NCBI RefSeq assembly: GCF_023022985.1
Contig: NZ_CP095461.1
Coordinates: 2,170,001-2,234,000, forward strand
DNA: 64,000 bases
Direction of reading: 5' to 3'
From: Arthrobacter gengyunqii
Lineage (GTDB): Bacteria; Actinomycetota; Actinomycetes; Actinomycetales; Micrococcaceae
Below the pieces are notes generated by a model. That model saw only the letters and a list, made by a program, of their open reading frames with translations. It searched no databases and was not told the DNA's origin. Shown here one piece after another: positions 11,412 through 21,287 of the stretch. The first letter of the stretch is position 1. Each line of letters begins with the position of its first letter. The translations under genes were made by a program, and so were the position numbers.

Positions 11412-11926
11412 AGTTGTTCCTCGCTTGTTTCTGACGGCTCGGCCGGCAGGATTTCGGTAATGGCTGATACCAGCGGTGTCTTCTCTTCGGGGGTGCGGTT
11501 GCGGAAGCCGGTGTCCACAGAGGCGGATCCCAGCTTCCAGGTGATGATGACCAGGCCTTCCTTTTCCACGAATTTCCCGGCCATGCCCCGTTCCAGGCGG
11601 ACCCCTTCGAGGTCCCCGCGGGGAATCCACACGTCGGGAGCGCCGCTGCGCACCAGCAGCACGCCTTCATCGAAGACGGCGGCGGTGGCGTTGGACTTCA
11701 CGCCCAGGCCGTAGACGGCGATCCGGTCCAGCCAGTCCCCTGCCGTGGTGGTGCAGACATACTGGCCCAGGGCCTGGTACCGCGGCACTTCAAGGCCGTC
11801 GGGCATCGGCACCGGCCGCTGCACGTTCTGCTGGCGCTGCTGGCGTCCGCGCCAGCTCCAGGCGAAAAGACCCAGAAGCACCAGGATCAGGGCAAGGGTG
11901 CCCAGGCCAAATATCACGCGATCCAT
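11408..11926 (-). CDS. Membrane-anchored PH-like domain protein inside the pyr operon
   Basis: Role unknown. The 172-residue protein has one N-terminal membrane segment (about residues 4-24, [20 protein letters not shown]), a basic stretch (RGRQQRQQ), and then a soluble domain ([46 protein letters not shown]). The order of strands resembles the bacterial PH-like proteins that actinobacterial genomes carry at this place, sometimes labelled 'transporter'. It overlaps pyrC by 13 bases and carA by 4, so it is firmly part of the operon. The orientation predicts a cytoplasmic C-terminal domain. The conserved position suggests a link to pyrimidine flux or only a shared promoter; I cannot tell which. 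Confidence 0.85.
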   Translation of the reverse strand: MDRVIFGLGTLALILVLLGLFAWSWRGRQQRQQNVQRPVPMPDGLEVPRYQALGQYVCTTTAGDWLDRIAVYGLGVKSNATAAVFDEGVLLVRSGAPDVWIPRGDLEGVRLERGMAGKFVEKEGLVIITWKLGSASVDTGFRNRTPEEKTPLVSAITEILPAEPSETSEEQL

Positions 11927-13281
11927 GCGGACTCCTCTGCGGAAACGGGGTGAGGTGTGTTCAGGACGGCATCAAGGACCGTGGGGTGGCCGGCAAAGAA
12001 GGTTGCCTGCACAACGCCCGGCAGTTCCAGCCCGGCAAACGGTGAGTTGCGTCCCTTTGAAGCCATCTTAGAAGGGTCCACGGTGCGTCGCGCAGACGGG
12101 TCCACCAATATGACGTTGGCCGGTTCCCCCGCTGCCAGCGGACGTCCCTGGGTTTGCACGCCGCCGATGGCAGCCGGAGTGATGGAAGTCACGCGGGCAA
12201 AGCCCTCCCAGTCCATCAGTCCGGTCTCGATCATGGCGTGCTGGACCACGGAGAGCGCGGTTTCCAGTCCGGTCATGCCCATGGCGGCCTGCGCCCACTC
12301 GCATTCCTTGTGCTCGGAGGGGTGCGGGGCGTGGTCGGTGCCGACAATGTCGATGGTCCCGTCAGCCAGTCCCCGGCGCAGCGCCTCGACGTCGGCCGCA
12401 GTGCGCAGCGGCGGATTGACCTTGTACACCGGGTCATAGCTGCGGACCAGGTCGTCGGTGAGCAGCAGGTGGTGCGGGGTGGCTTCGGCGGTGACGTTGA
12501 TGCCGCGTTCCTTGGCCCAGCGGATGATCTCCACGGAACCTGCGGTGGACACATGGCAGACGTGCAGCCGGGAACCGGTGTGCCGGGCCAGCAGGACGTC
12601 GCGGGCAATGATGGACTCCTCCGCTACGGCGGGCCAGCCGGCCAGCCCCAGGACGGCGCTGACGTCGCCCTCGTTCATCTGGGCGCCCTCGGTGAGGCGG
12701 GGCTCCTGCGCATGCTGGGCGATGACGCCGTCGAACGCCTTCACGTATTCCAGGGCGCGGCGCATTAGCACCGGATCCGAGACGCATTTGCCGTCGTCGG
12801 AAAAGACGCGGACGCGGGCGCGGGAATCAGCCATGGCGCCCAGTTCGGCCAGGCGCTCCCCCTCCAGGCCCACGGTCACGGCGCCCACCGGGCGGACGTC
12901 CACCCAACCGGACCGGCGGCCCAGGCTCCAGACCTGCTCCACCACCCCGGCGGTGTCCGCCACCGGATTGGAGTTGGCCATGGCGTGGACTGAGGTGAAA
13001 CCGCCCAGTGCTGCGGCGCGGGTGCCGGTTTCCACGGTTTCGGCATCTTCACGGCCAGGCTCGCGCAGATGGGTGTGCAGATCCACCATGCCCGGCAGAG
13101 CAATCAGGCCCGCAGCGTCGATGACGACGGCGTCCTCCGGCGCTTCGAGGGCGGACCCGACGGCGGTGATCAGGCCGCCGGACATCAGGATGTCTGCGGT
13201 TTCGCGCCCCAGGAGCGAGGCGTTGCGGATCAGATAGGTTCCAGGGGCCGAAGGTTCGGCGGGGGTGGGGACAGATGTCAC
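11914..13281 (-). CDS. pyrC: Dihydroorotase
   Basis: PyrC cyclises carbamoyl aspartate to dihydroorotate, the third step of UMP synthesis. It is a class I amidohydrolase: the metal-binding HTH pair is at residues 69-71 in [15 protein letters not shown]. Later metal ligands lie in [20 protein letters not shown] and [11 protein letters not shown]. The length of 455 residues is normal. The start is GTG at 13281, overlapping the pyrB stop by four bases (GTGA). Confidence 0.96.
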   Translation of the reverse strand: MTSVPTPAEPSAPGTYLIRNASLLGRETADILMSGGLITAVGSALEAPEDAVVIDAAGLIALPGMVDLHTHLREPGREDAETVETGTRAAALGGFTSVHAMANSNPVADTAGVVEQVWSLGRRSGWVDVRPVGAVTVGLEGERLAELGAMADSRARVRVFSDDGKCVSDPVLMRRALEYVKAFDGVIAQHAQEPRLTEGAQMNEGDVSAVLGLAGWPAVAEESIIARDVLLARHTGSRLHVCHVSTAGSVEIIRWAKERGINVTAEATPHHLLLTDDLVRSYDPVYKVNPPLRTAADVEALRRGLADGTIDIVGTDHAPHPSEHKECEWAQAAMGMTGLETALSVVQHAMIETGLMDWEGFARVTSITPAAIGGVQTQGRPLAAGEPANVILVDPSARRTVDPSKMASKGRNSPFAGLELPGVVQATFFAGHPTVLDAVLNTPHPVSAEESAWIA

Positions 13282-14276
13282 TGTGCGTTCTCCAGGGTGG
13301 CGGTGGCGGCAGGGGTGTTCCCGCCTGCCAGCAGAAGGTAGAGGGAAGCCATGCGGACGGACACGCCGTTGCTGACCTGCTCAAGGATGGTGGCCCGGGG
13401 CGAGTCGGCCGCACGGGAGGAAATTTCCAGGCCGCGGTTCATCGGGCCCGGATGCAGCAGGATGGTGTCCTCGAGGCCGAGGGTGTCCAGCCTGCGGAGG
13501 CGGACGTCGTCGAAACCCCAGCGCCGTGAATACTCCCGGACGGAGGGGAAGAACGCCGAGTTCATCCGTTCGCCCTGCACGCGCAGCATCATGACGGCGT
13601 CGGGCCGGGTTTCCAGGGCCGCGTCCAGGTCGTAGCTGACCTCGCACGGCCAGGATTCGACGCCGAACGGCAGCAGGGTGGGCGGGGCCACGAGTGTGAC
13701 TGTTGCGCCCAGGGTCCGCAGCAGCCAAAGATCGGAGCGGGCCACCCGGGAATGGAGGACGTCACCCACGATCACCACATGCATGCCGGTGAGGTCGGTT
13801 CCGGTGGAGGCCGTGCCGTGCAGCCGCGCCCAGTGCCGGCGCATGGTGAACGCGTCCAGCAGGGCCTGAGTGGGATGTTCATGCGTGCCGTCGCCGGCAT
13901 TCAGGACGGCTGCGTTGATCCATCCGGAGCTTGCCAGCCGGGCGGGTGCCCCCGAAGAGCCGTGGCGGATGACCACGGCGTCGGCACCGATGGCGGCGAG
14001 GGTTTGCGCCGTGTCCTTGAGGGATTCGCCCTTGGAGACCGAGGACCCCTTGGCGGAAAAGTTAATGACGTCGGCGGACAGACGCTTGGCAGCGGCTTCA
14101 AAGGAGATGCGGGTGCGGGTGGAATCTTCGAAGAAGAGGTTCACCACCGTGCGTCCGCGCAGCACGGGCAATTTCTTGACCTCGCGCTGGGAGACAGCCG
14201 CCATTTGTTCGGCGGTGTCCAGGATGGCCAGTGCATCTGTGCGACTGAGGTCCCGGGTGGAGAGCAGGTGCTTCAC
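13278..14276 (-). CDS. pyrB: Aspartate carbamoyltransferase catalytic subunit
   Basis: PyrB joins carbamoyl phosphate to aspartate, the committed step of pyrimidine synthesis. The carbamoyl-phosphate-binding STRT is at residues 52-55 in [33 protein letters not shown] follows, and [13 protein letters not shown] holds the C-terminal active-site region. It has 332 residues with no fused regulatory part, and no pyrI is present, so feedback control is probably by PyrR on expression. The GTG start overlaps the pyrR stop by four bases. Confidence 0.97.
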   Translation of the reverse strand: MKHLLSTRDLSRTDALAILDTAEQMAAVSQREVKKLPVLRGRTVVNLFFEDSTRTRISFEAAAKRLSADVINFSAKGSSVSKGESLKDTAQTLAAIGADAVVIRHGSSGAPARLASSGWINAAVLNAGDGTHEHPTQALLDAFTMRRHWARLHGTASTGTDLTGMHVVIVGDVLHSRVARSDLWLLRTLGATVTLVAPPTLLPFGVESWPCEVSYDLDAALETRPDAVMMLRVQGERMNSAFFPSVREYSRRWGFDDVRLRRLDTLGLEDTILLHPGPMNRGLEISSRAADSPRATILEQVSNGVSVRMASLYLLLAGGNTPAATATLENAQ

Positions 14277-14854
14277 AGGGTGCCCTCGATGACCACTTCG
14301 TCCACGGCCGGGGAATCGGTTTCCTGCAAATGCACCCGGACTTTTTCGGTGGAGGCAGTGGGCAGGTTCTTGCCGACATGGTCCGCCCGGATGGGCAGTT
14401 CACGGTGGCCCCGGTCCACCAGGACGGCGAGCCGGACAATGCGGGGCCTTCCGAGATCCGTGAGGGCGTCCAGCGCGGCGCGGATGGTGCGCCCGGAGTA
14501 GAGCACATCGTCCACCAGGACCACCACTTTGTCATCGATTCCGGAGAGCGGAACTTCGGTGGCGTGCGGGGTGCGGGTGGGTTGGCGGGCCAGATCGTCA
14601 CGGAACATGGTGACGTCGAGCTGGCCCACGATGGCGGCGGGATCCACTGACGGATCCGCGGCGGCGATTCTCGCGGCGAGCCGGCGGGCGAGCGGGTAGC
14701 CCCGGCGCGGTATCCCCATCAAGACGAGATCTGCGGCGCCTTTGTTAGCTTCCAGGATTTCATGTGCAATCCGGGTAAGCGCGCGGTCAATGTCAGCTGA
14801 AGCCAGAACGGTGCGTGCGGGCGCGGATGCGCCCGGCGGGCTGGACAAGTCCAT
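14273..14854 (-). CDS. pyrR: PyrR: pyr operon regulator / uracil phosphoribosyltransferase
   Basis: PyrR binds pyr mRNA when UMP is abundant and lowers expression; it also has uracil phosphoribosyltransferase activity. The PRPP-binding motif [21 protein letters not shown] is intact, and [17 protein letters not shown] is the usual N-terminal motif. I chose the ATG at 14854 (193 residues) because AGGAGG lies eight bases upstream. A longer frame to 14881 starts inside that ribosome site. It is the first gene of pyrR-B-C-(PH)-carA-carB-pyrF. I saw no clear antiterminator stem pair in the short leader. Confidence 0.95.
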   Translation of the reverse strand: MDLSSPPGASAPARTVLASADIDRALTRIAHEILEANKGAADLVLMGIPRRGYPLARRLAARIAAADPSVDPAAIVGQLDVTMFRDDLARQPTRTPHATEVPLSGIDDKVVVLVDDVLYSGRTIRAALDALTDLGRPRIVRLAVLVDRGHRELPIRADHVGKNLPTASTEKVRVHLQETDSPAVDEVVIEGTL

Positions 14855-14890
14855 ATTCTGCCTCCTCCTTCCCCGCCTCACAGGACGGAA

Positions 14891-14918
14891 TTTAAAGGGT
14901 GAGTGAATGCGTGTTCAA
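14891..14918 (-). promoter_or_regulatory. Candidate promoter of the pyr operon
   Basis: On the minus strand TTGAAC (14913-14918) and TTTAAA (14891-14896) are 16 bases apart, which puts the start of transcription about 30 bases ahead of the pyrR start codon. This leaves little room for a PyrR-controlled attenuator, so control may act on ribosome access or from the coding region. It is a by-eye assignment. Confidence 0.45.
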
Positions 14919-15086
14919 GTTATCACAGCAGCCGGCCCGCCCACCGACTGTGACGGGGACTGTTACGGCCGCCCAAGCGGACCCGGAACGCCTGCCAAAA
15001 AGGACCCGCCCGGCCCTCCGACAATGTCATTCCCGCCACAGCAGCACCTGTTCCTCATATGGTGGGCATATGACAGGCGCAACTTT

Positions 15087-16319
15087 ATGACCAGCCGCGG
15101 CCCAGAGGACTTTCCGGACCGTGTCCCGGCGGCGCGGCCTCCGGGAGCCCCGCAGCCGGCCCGGGAGAAACCTCCGGGCGCCGGACCCGTGCCGGTGCAG
15201 CCGCTCTGGTCGGCACAGCCGAAGGAAGGCACGGGAACCGCCCTCACCGTCCTGCTGATTGCCGGTGCGTCGGTGGCGCTGCTGCTGGTGGCGTGGTTCC
15301 TGTGGTCGCAGCTGGGCACCGTAGCCTTTGCGCTCTGCGGGATCCTGGCCCTGGTTCCGCTGGGGATCTGCCTGCTCGGGTTGCGCTGGGTGGACCGGTG
15401 GGAACCGGAACCGCGCTCAGCGCTGCTGTTTGCCTTTCTCTGGGGTGCCGGCATCTCCGTGGGTATTACGCTGCTTGCCGGCCCCTACGTGGCACGCGCC
15501 CTCTACCTGCTCCTGCCCGGATTCGCGCCGGAGTTCATTGGCCCGGTCCTCGAAGCGCCCATCGTGGAGGAAATCGCCAAGGGCCTGGGCGTGCTGATCC
15601 TCGTGTTTGCGCGGCGCAGCCATTTTGACGGGCCGGTGGACGGCGTGGTGTACGCCGGAACGGTGGCCGCCGGGTTCGCCTTCACGGAGAACATCCTGTA
15701 CTTCGGTTCGGCGTTGATTTCCAGCGGCGGACTCGGCGTTGAGCTCGGGTTCGTCTTTGTGCTCCGGGGCCTGTTCTCCCCTTTTGCGCATGTGCTCTTC
15801 ACGTCCGCGATTGGCCTGGCCCTGGGGTTGGCCGTCCGGCGCGGCGGCAAAGCGCGCATCATGGGAGCCTTCTTCCTGGGCTTGCTGGCGGCCATCGTGG
15901 GCCACATGTTCTGGAACGGCGGAACGGCACTGGTCTCGGGCAGCTTTTTCGTCTTCTATTTCCTGCTTCAGGTGCCGTTGTTCGCGCTGGCGGTCACCGG
16001 CGTCGTCCTGCTGCGCCGTGCCGAGCAGCGGCTCACCCGGCAGCGGCTGGGAGAGTATGCCGCTGCCGGCTGGTTCACGCCCCAGGAGGTGCTGATGCTC
16101 TCCACCCGCGCCGGCCGGCACCAGGCACTGGCGTGGGCGGGAAGGTTCGGTGCGCGCAGCACCATGAAGACCTTCATTGCCGACGCCACCCGGCTCGCGC
16201 TCACCCGGCAGCAGATTGCGGCCGGTCGCGATTTGCGGGCCAACCAGGCCATTGAACGCGCCCTCCTGCAGGACGTCACCCGAACGCGCTCAATGATGCT
16301 GGCTCGCTCCGCAGCGTAA
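15087..16319 (+). CDS. PrsW-family intramembrane metalloprotease
   Basis: PrsW proteins are polytopic membrane proteases; in Bacillus subtilis PrsW cleaves an anti-sigma factor. Here the first 45 residues are proline-rich and soluble, followed by about eight membrane helices. The family motifs are present: EEIAKG in PIVEEIAKGLGVL (paired glutamates), FTENILYFG, SPFAHVLFTS and GHMFWNGG with histidines facing the active site. The C-terminal 85 residues are a cytoplasmic helical tail. I chose the ATG at 15087; in-frame ATGs at 14907 and 15024 are possible but add an atypical leader. It is divergent from pyrR and ends at a shared terminator. The substrate is unknown; no anti-sigma gene is nearby. 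Confidence 0.88.
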   Translation: MTSRGPEDFPDRVPAARPPGAPQPAREKPPGAGPVPVQPLWSAQPKEGTGTALTVLLIAGASVALLLVAWFLWSQLGTVAFALCGILALVPLGICLLGLRWVDRWEPEPRSALLFAFLWGAGISVGITLLAGPYVARALYLLLPGFAPEFIGPVLEAPIVEEIAKGLGVLILVFARRSHFDGPVDGVVYAGTVAAGFAFTENILYFGSALISSGGLGVELGFVFVLRGLFSPFAHVLFTSAIGLALGLAVRRGGKARIMGAFFLGLLAAIVGHMFWNGGTALVSGSFFVFYFLLQVPLFALAVTGVVLLRRAEQRLTRQRLGEYAAAGWFTPQEVLMLSTRAGRHQALAWAGRFGARSTMKTFIADATRLALTRQQIAAGRDLRANQAIERALLQDVTRTRSMMLARSAA

Positions 16320-16323
16320 GGCG

Positions 16324-16385
16324 GGCAGCAAAAAGCCCGCTCCGACTCACCCAAGAGGAGAGCCGGAGCGGGCTTTATTGCTGCC
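16324..16385. terminator. Bidirectional intrinsic terminator between prsW and nusB
   Basis: A perfect 13-base-pair stem (16332-16344 with 16364-16376; AAAGCCCGCTCCG and its complement) has A and T runs on its two sides. It extends further through CAGCAA/TTGCTG with one bulge. It sits between two genes ending towards each other, so it can stop both transcripts. Confidence 0.85.
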
Positions 16386-16422
16386 GCAACGCAAAAACGG
16401 GAGCAGTTTCCTGCCGCCCGGT

Positions 16423-16833
16423 TTAGGCCAGCAGCGAAGGCTTGAGCTGGTGAAGCCGGCTCAGCAGTCCGTTGACGAAGGACGGTGACTCGTCGGTGGA
16501 CAGGGTCTTGGCAAGCTCAACGGCTTCGCTGATTGCCACCTTGTCCGGAACGTCGTCGTTATACAGCAGTTCCCAGGTGCCGATGCGCAGGATGATGCGG
16601 TCCACTGACGGCATCCGTTCCAGCGGCCAGCCCTGAGAATAGGTGCTCAGGAACTCATCGATGGTCTCCTGCATGGAAACCACACCCTCCACCAAATCCA
16701 TGGTGTAGGGGTTGATCGTCTGATCGGTCTGTTCCCTGCGGGCCTTGATCATGTCAAAGGCTGATGCTGAACGCTGTTCAGCTTCAAACAGAACTTCCAG
16801 TGCCCGGGTGCGGGCTTTAGTGCGTGCGCTCAC
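16423..16833 (-). CDS. nusB: Transcription antitermination protein NusB
   Basis: NusB, with NusE (S10), binds boxA of rRNA leaders and supports antitermination. The 136 residues are all helical, with the typical [19 protein letters not shown] start and [31 protein letters not shown] core, ending [12 protein letters not shown]. The start is GTG at 16833, overlapping the efp stop by four bases. efp-nusB is a standard actinobacterial pairing. Confidence 0.96.
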   Translation of the reverse strand: MSARTKARTRALEVLFEAEQRSASAFDMIKARREQTDQTINPYTMDLVEGVVSMQETIDEFLSTYSQGWPLERMPSVDRIILRIGTWELLYNDDVPDKVAISEAVELAKTLSTDESPSFVNGLLSRLHQLKPSLLA

Positions 16834-17393
16834 TCGTTAACGCGTCCCAAATAATCGCCGTTGCGGGTGTCTACCTTTACCTTGGTGCCCTGTTCCAGGA
16901 ACAGCGGCACCTGAATCTCGTAGCCGGTTTCCACGGTGGCGGGCTTGGTGCCGCCGGTGGAACGGTCGCCCTGCAGGCCCGGCTCGGTGTACGTGATTTC
17001 CAGGACCACGGACGGGGGCAGCTCAATGTACAGCGGCGAACCCTCGTGGATGGCGATGGTCACCATCATGGATTCGAGCATGAAGTTGGCGTTGTCACCC
17101 ACGATGGTGCCCGGCACGGTCAGCTGATCGTAGTCGGAGGTGTCCATGAAGACGTAGTCTTCGCCGTCCTGGTACAGGTACTGGTAATCCCGGCGGTCAA
17201 CGGTAGCCGTTTCGATCTTGATGCCGGCGTTGAAGGTCTTGTCCACTACCTTGCCTGAACGCACGTTGCGCATCTTCGTACGGACAAACGCACCACCCTT
17301 GCCCGGCTTCACGTGCTGGAACTCGATGATGCTCCAAAGGTTGCCTTCAAGCTTCAGCACGGTGCCGTTCTTGATGTCGTTGGTCGTCGCCAC
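16830..17393 (-). CDS. efp: Elongation factor P
   Basis: EF-P rescues ribosomes stalled on polyproline stretches. The 187 residues have the three-domain layout; the tip loop is [10 protein letters not shown] with lysine 32 at the position modified in other bacteria. The C-terminal signature [28 protein letters not shown] is present. The start is GTG at 17393 after a GAAAGAGAAA purine run. No EpmA or EpmB gene is near, as expected for this lineage. Confidence 0.97.
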   Translation of the reverse strand: MATTNDIKNGTVLKLEGNLWSIIEFQHVKPGKGGAFVRTKMRNVRSGKVVDKTFNAGIKIETATVDRRDYQYLYQDGEDYVFMDTSDYDQLTVPGTIVGDNANFMLESMMVTIAIHEGSPLYIELPPSVVLEITYTEPGLQGDRSTGGTKPATVETGYEIQVPLFLEQGTKVKVDTRNGDYLGRVNE

Positions 17394-17461
17394 AGTTTCT
17401 CTTTCGTTGATTCGCCAGGTTTCGTTTTAAGTCCGTCGACCATTCTACCCGCTCCGGGGAC

Positions 17462-18583
17462 CTACAGGCTGAGGCGTATCCCGCCCTGCGGCTCGGAGGC
17501 GATCTCCTGGTACGCCGCAAACAGCAGCGAGGTGTCCGGGACCTCCAGCATGGAGGGCTTGGCCAGCCCGTCCAGGACCACGAAGCGCAGCAGGTCGCCG
17601 CGGGACTTCTTGTCCCGCCGCATGCCGTCCAGCAAAGCTGACCAGCGGTCCTTCCGGTACGTGACGGGCAGTCCCAGCGACTCCAGAATGCTCTTGTGCC
17701 GGTCGGCGGTGGCGTCGTCGAGCCGGCCGACAGTGCGGCCCAGCTCGGCGGCGAAGACCAGCCCCACGGAGACGGCGGCGCCGTGCCGCCACTGGTAGCG
17801 TTCGGCCAGCTCAATGGAGTGGCCCAGGGTGTGGCCGTAGTTCAGGAACTCACGGCGTCCGGCTTCGCGCAGGTCTGCGGAGACAATCTCAGCCTTGACC
17901 GCGACGGAGCGCTCCACGAGTTCACGCACCACGTCGGAGGCGCCGTCGCCAACGGCCTCCGGGTTCCCCTCCACGAGGTCCAGGATGGCGGGGTCGGCGA
18001 TGAAGCCGCATTTGATGACCTCGGCCATGCCGCTGAGCAGCTCATTCTTGGGCAGGGTTGCCAGTGCATCAAGATCCGCGAGCACGCCGGCGGGCGGGTG
18101 GAAGGAGCCCACCAGGTTCTTGCCCTCGGCGGTGTTGATGGCGGTTTTGCCGCCCACTGCCGCGTCCACCATGCCCAGCAGCGAGGTGGGAATGTGCACC
18201 ACCTTGATGCCGCGCAGCCAGGTGGCGGCCACGAAACCGGCGAGGTCGGTGACGGCGCCACCGCCCACCGCAACAATGGCGTCGGAGCGGGTGAAGTCGT
18301 TCTGGCCCAGCACCTGCCAGCAGAACGAAGCAACCTGGATGTGCTTGCCCTCTTCGGCGTCGGGGATCTCGGCGGTCACGGCGGTCAGTCCGGCGGCGGC
18401 CAGCTCGTCGCGCACCGTGTCTCCGGTGGCGCGCAGCGCGCGCGGGTGGATGACCAGTACCCGGCGCACCCGCTCCCCCAGCATGGCCGGGAGGCGGTCG
18501 AGCAGCCCGTTGCCGATAACGACGTCGTAATTGCTTGCGGGGCTTTCGCCGGTCACCGGGATAACGGTGGGATCGGAGGCCAT
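17462..18583 (-). CDS. aroB: 3-dehydroquinate synthase
   Basis: AroB converts DAHP to 3-dehydroquinate, step two of the shikimate pathway, using NAD and a divalent metal. The NAD-binding [19 protein letters not shown] and [19 protein letters not shown] motifs are clear, with metal ligands in [18 protein letters not shown] and [10 protein letters not shown] chose the ATG at 18583, which has AAGGAG eight bases upstream, lying over the end of aroK. The earlier ATG at 18601 is part of that ribosome site. It has 373 residues and follows aroK by four bases. Confidence 0.96.
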   Translation of the reverse strand: MASDPTVIPVTGESPASNYDVVIGNGLLDRLPAMLGERVRRVLVIHPRALRATGDTVRDELAAAGLTAVTAEIPDAEEGKHIQVASFCWQVLGQNDFTRSDAIVAVGGGAVTDLAGFVAATWLRGIKVVHIPTSLLGMVDAAVGGKTAINTAEGKNLVGSFHPPAGVLADLDALATLPKNELLSGMAEVIKCGFIADPAILDLVEGNPEAVGDGASDVVRELVERSVAVKAEIVSADLREAGRREFLNYGHTLGHSIELAERYQWRHGAAVSVGLVFAAELGRTVGRLDDATADRHKSILESLGLPVTYRKDRWSALLDGMRRDKKSRGDLLRFVVLDGLAKPSMLEVPDTSLLFAAYQEIASEPQGGIRLSL

Positions 18584-18587
18584 GTGG

Positions 18588-19166
18588 TTAAGCTCCTTCA
18601 TTGAGGATGGTTGTCAGCCGGTCGATGACCACCGGGACGGGAAGTCCCCGGGTGTCGATGGTGATGTCGGCCAGGGATTCGTAGACCGGACGCCGGGCTT
18701 TCGCCAGTTCCTCCCAGCGTCGCACGGGGTCTCCGGCGAGCATTGGGCGGTGTCCGGAACGGATGATGCGGGGCAGGACTGTTTCCAGATCGGTGTCCAG
18801 GAACACAACGGTGGCACGGCGCAGCAGCTGCTGGGTGCCGGTGTCCAGCACCGCACCTCCGCCGAGCGAGATGACGGCGGGAGTTTTCTCCGCCAGTGCG
18901 GCGGCGACGCACCGGGCTTCAAGTTCGCGGAATCCGCATTCGCCGCGGGCGGCAAAGATCTCCGGAATCGGACCGTGTGCGTCAGCCACCAGCTGGTCCG
19001 TATCCAGGAACTTCAGCCGGTTTCGGGCAGCCAGCTCGCGCCCCACCACCGACTTTCCCGCCGCCATAAACCCGACCAGGACAATGTGGGCTGCCGGTTT
19101 CAGCCGGCCCGGGTGTTTGAGGCCGGCAGAGGTGGAAGGGGCGGAGGGCTCAGGACTGCCGGACAC
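18588..19166 (-). CDS. aroK: Shikimate kinase
   Basis: AroK phosphorylates shikimate at the 3-hydroxyl with ATP. The P-loop is [12 protein letters not shown], followed by FLDTDQLV (shikimate aspartate), [13 protein letters not shown] and [11 protein letters not shown]. The first usable start I can justify is GTG at 19166, giving 192 residues and overlapping aroC by 17 bases. The first 25 or so residues are a low-complexity leader longer than most family members, so the start is uncertain. Confidence 0.9.
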   Translation of the reverse strand: MSGSPEPSAPSTSAGLKHPGRLKPAAHIVLVGFMAAGKSVVGRELAARNRLKFLDTDQLVADAHGPIPEIFAARGECGFRELEARCVAAALAEKTPAVISLGGGAVLDTGTQQLLRRATVVFLDTDLETVLPRIIRSGHRPMLAGDPVRRWEELAKARRPVYESLADITIDTRGLPVPVVIDRLTTILNEGA

Positions 19167-20364
19167 TGGTGCCAGCCGATTCCAGCGCGCTCGGAATGTT
19201 CTCAAGGTAGGTCCGGAGGTTGCGTGCCGTTTCGGCAACCGAGTCGCCGCCGAACTTCTCCGTCACCGCTTCTGCGAGCACGAGCGCCACCATGGCCTCG
19301 GCCACCACGCCCGCTGCCGGAACGGCGCATACGTCGGAGCGCTGGTGGTGGGCGCGTGCGGGTTCGCCGGTGCTGACGTCAACGGTCTGCAGGGCGTGCG
19401 GCACGGTGGCAATCGGCTTCATGGCAGCCCGGACGCGCAGGACCTCTCCGATGCTCATGCCGCCCTCAATGCCGCCGGCACGGTTCCCGGAACGGATGAC
19501 CCGGCCGTCGGCGTCCTGCAGGATTTCGTCATGGGCCGCCGAACCCCGGCGCGCGGCCGTGAGGAAGCCGTCACCGACTTCAACACCCTTGATGGCCTGG
19601 ATGCCCATCAGGGCTCCGGCGATCCGTGCATCCAGGCGGCGGTCCCAGTGGACGTAGCTGCCCAGTCCCGGCGGCAGGCCGTAGGCCACCACTTCCACCA
19701 CGCCGCCCAGGGTTTCGCCGTCCTTGTGGGCGGCGTCCACCTCGGCAACCATGGCGGCGGAGGTTTCCGTGTCGAAGCAGCGCAGCGGGTCGGCGTCCAG
19801 TGCCGCAACGTCGGCGGGACGCGGCAGGGCAGAACCCTCGGGACTTGCAACACCGGCAATGCTCACGGTGTGGGAGACCAGTTCAATGCCCAGGGATTTC
19901 AGGAAAGAGGACGCGACGGCGCCCAGGGCCACGCGGGCGGCCGTTTCCCGGGCGCTGGCGCGCTCCAGTACCGGGCGGGCTTCATCGAAGCCGTACTTCT
20001 GCATGCCGGTGAAGTCGGCGTGGCCCGGACGCGGGCGGGTCAGCGGGGCGTTGCGGGCAGATTCGGCCAGCAGTGCGGGGTCCACCGGGTCCGGAGACAT
20101 GACCTGCTGCCATTTGGGCCATTCGGTGTTGCCCACTTCGATGGCCACAGGTCCGCCCTGGGTGAGACCGTGGCGGACTCCGCCGAGGATGCGGACCGCA
20201 TCCTGTTCAAACTTCATCCGGGCGCCGCGGCCGTAGCCCAGCCGGCGGCGTGCCAGTGCCTCCTGGATCAGGGAGGTATCCACTTCGACGCCCGCGGGGA
20301 CGCCCTCAACTATTCCTACCAGCGCGGGCCCATGGGACTCACCGGCGGTCAACCATCGCAACAT
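19150..20364 (-). CDS. aroC: Chorismate synthase
   Basis: AroC removes phosphate from EPSP to form chorismate and needs reduced FMN. The signatures are [21 protein letters not shown] at the start, [32 protein letters not shown] and the C-terminal signature around [18 protein letters not shown]. It has 404 residues. No dedicated flavin reductase is next to it, so FMNH2 must come from elsewhere (compare the flavin reductase at 32 kb, a link I do not claim). Confidence 0.97.
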   Translation of the reverse strand: MLRWLTAGESHGPALVGIVEGVPAGVEVDTSLIQEALARRRLGYGRGARMKFEQDAVRILGGVRHGLTQGGPVAIEVGNTEWPKWQQVMSPDPVDPALLAESARNAPLTRPRPGHADFTGMQKYGFDEARPVLERASARETAARVALGAVASSFLKSLGIELVSHTVSIAGVASPEGSALPRPADVAALDADPLRCFDTETSAAMVAEVDAAHKDGETLGGVVEVVAYGLPPGLGSYVHWDRRLDARIAGALMGIQAIKGVEVGDGFLTAARRGSAAHDEILQDADGRVIRSGNRAGGIEGGMSIGEVLRVRAAMKPIATVPHALQTVDVSTGEPARAHHQRSDVCAVPAAGVVAEAMVALVLAEAVTEKFGGDSVAETARNLRTYLENIPSALESAGTSVRQS

Positions 20365-20396
20365 GCCTTCAATACTGCCATGTCCGGTGCGTGCGT

Positions 20397-21287
20397 TCAG
20401 CGCCGCGGTGCTCCCACTGCGTCACACATCACGTTTATGACGGCGGCTTCGTCGCGGAACTTGTTCCCGGCAAAAAGCCGAACCTGTTCCACCGCCTGGT
20501 ACAGCAGCATTTCCAGTCCGGGCACAATCCGGCCACCGGCCTCCGACCACTCCTGCGCAATGCGGCTGGGCCAGGGGTCGTAGGCAACGTCCAGCAGCAC
20601 GGCGCCCGTGCGGTCCACGGCAGCTGCGGCAAGCGATTCCGCCAGCGGATCCGCGGCCCGCGGCGGAAGGGTGGAGATGACGACGTCGGCGGTTGCGCAG
20701 GCGGCTGCCGCTTCTTCCCACGGGTGCAGGGCTACGGATGTTCCGGTGCGGCTGCCTGCAGCCTGCACGGCGACGGTTCCATCAGCTGCTGCCCGGAAAC
20801 CCCGGGCGTAGACGTCCACCGCGGCGGCGTCGAGCATGCCCGCGGCGGCCACGGCGGCGCAGGCGGTCCCGCCGGCGCCCAGGACAGCGATTCGGGGGTC
20901 CGTCCGGGACCCCGCATGCCGCAGGGCACGGACGATCCCCGCGACGTCGGTGTTGTGCCCGGTCAGCACCACACCGGCATCCGTGTACTCGAAGGTGACG
21001 GTGTTCAGCACCCGCAGGGCCGCCGCCATCTCTGTCAGACGATCCATGGCAGGCAGCAGGGCTGCCTTCAGGGGCATCGTCACGGACAACCCGGCCCACT
21101 GCCGGTCCGTCGGATCCGGGTGCCGGAGCGCCGCCGCAAAGGCGGCGGCGTTCTCCTCGGGAACATCCAGGGCGTCATAGGCGCAGTGAAAGCCGAGGTA
21201 TTCGTAGGCAGCCCGGTGCAGGAGCGGAGATTTCGAGTGGCCGATGGGATGCCCGAGGACGGCTGCCCGCCGGGCGGTTTCAGTCAA
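20397..21287 (-). CDS. aroE: Shikimate dehydrogenase
   Basis: AroE reduces 3-dehydroshikimate to shikimate with NADPH. The substrate-binding [21 protein letters not shown] is at the N-terminus, KAALLPAMD holds the catalytic lysine region, [11 protein letters not shown] is conserved, and [15 protein letters not shown] is the nucleotide-binding loop. The start is TTG at 21287, the first codon after the mltG stop and in the same frame, with AGGTG about eight bases upstream inside mltG. No other start is possible upstream. Confidence 0.94.
   Translation of the reverse strand: MTETARRAAVLGHPIGHSKSPLLHRAAYEYLGFHCAYDALDVPEENAAAFAAALRHPDPTDRQWAGLSVTMPLKAALLPAMDRLTEMAAALRVLNTVTFEYTDAGVVLTGHNTDVAGIVRALRHAGSRTDPRIAVLGAGGTACAAVAAAGMLDAAAVDVYARGFRAAADGTVAVQAAGSRTGTSVALHPWEEAAAACATADVVISTLPPRAADPLAESLAAAAVDRTGAVLLDVAYDPWPSRIAQEWSEAGGRIVPGLEMLLYQAVEQVRLFAGNKFRDEAAVINVMCDAVGAPRR

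Noticed and set aside
18763..20583. A plus-strand open frame of 606 codons opposite aroC and aroE
   Set aside because: The minus-strand proteins have all expected catalytic motifs, and this frame has none and spans parts of three genes.
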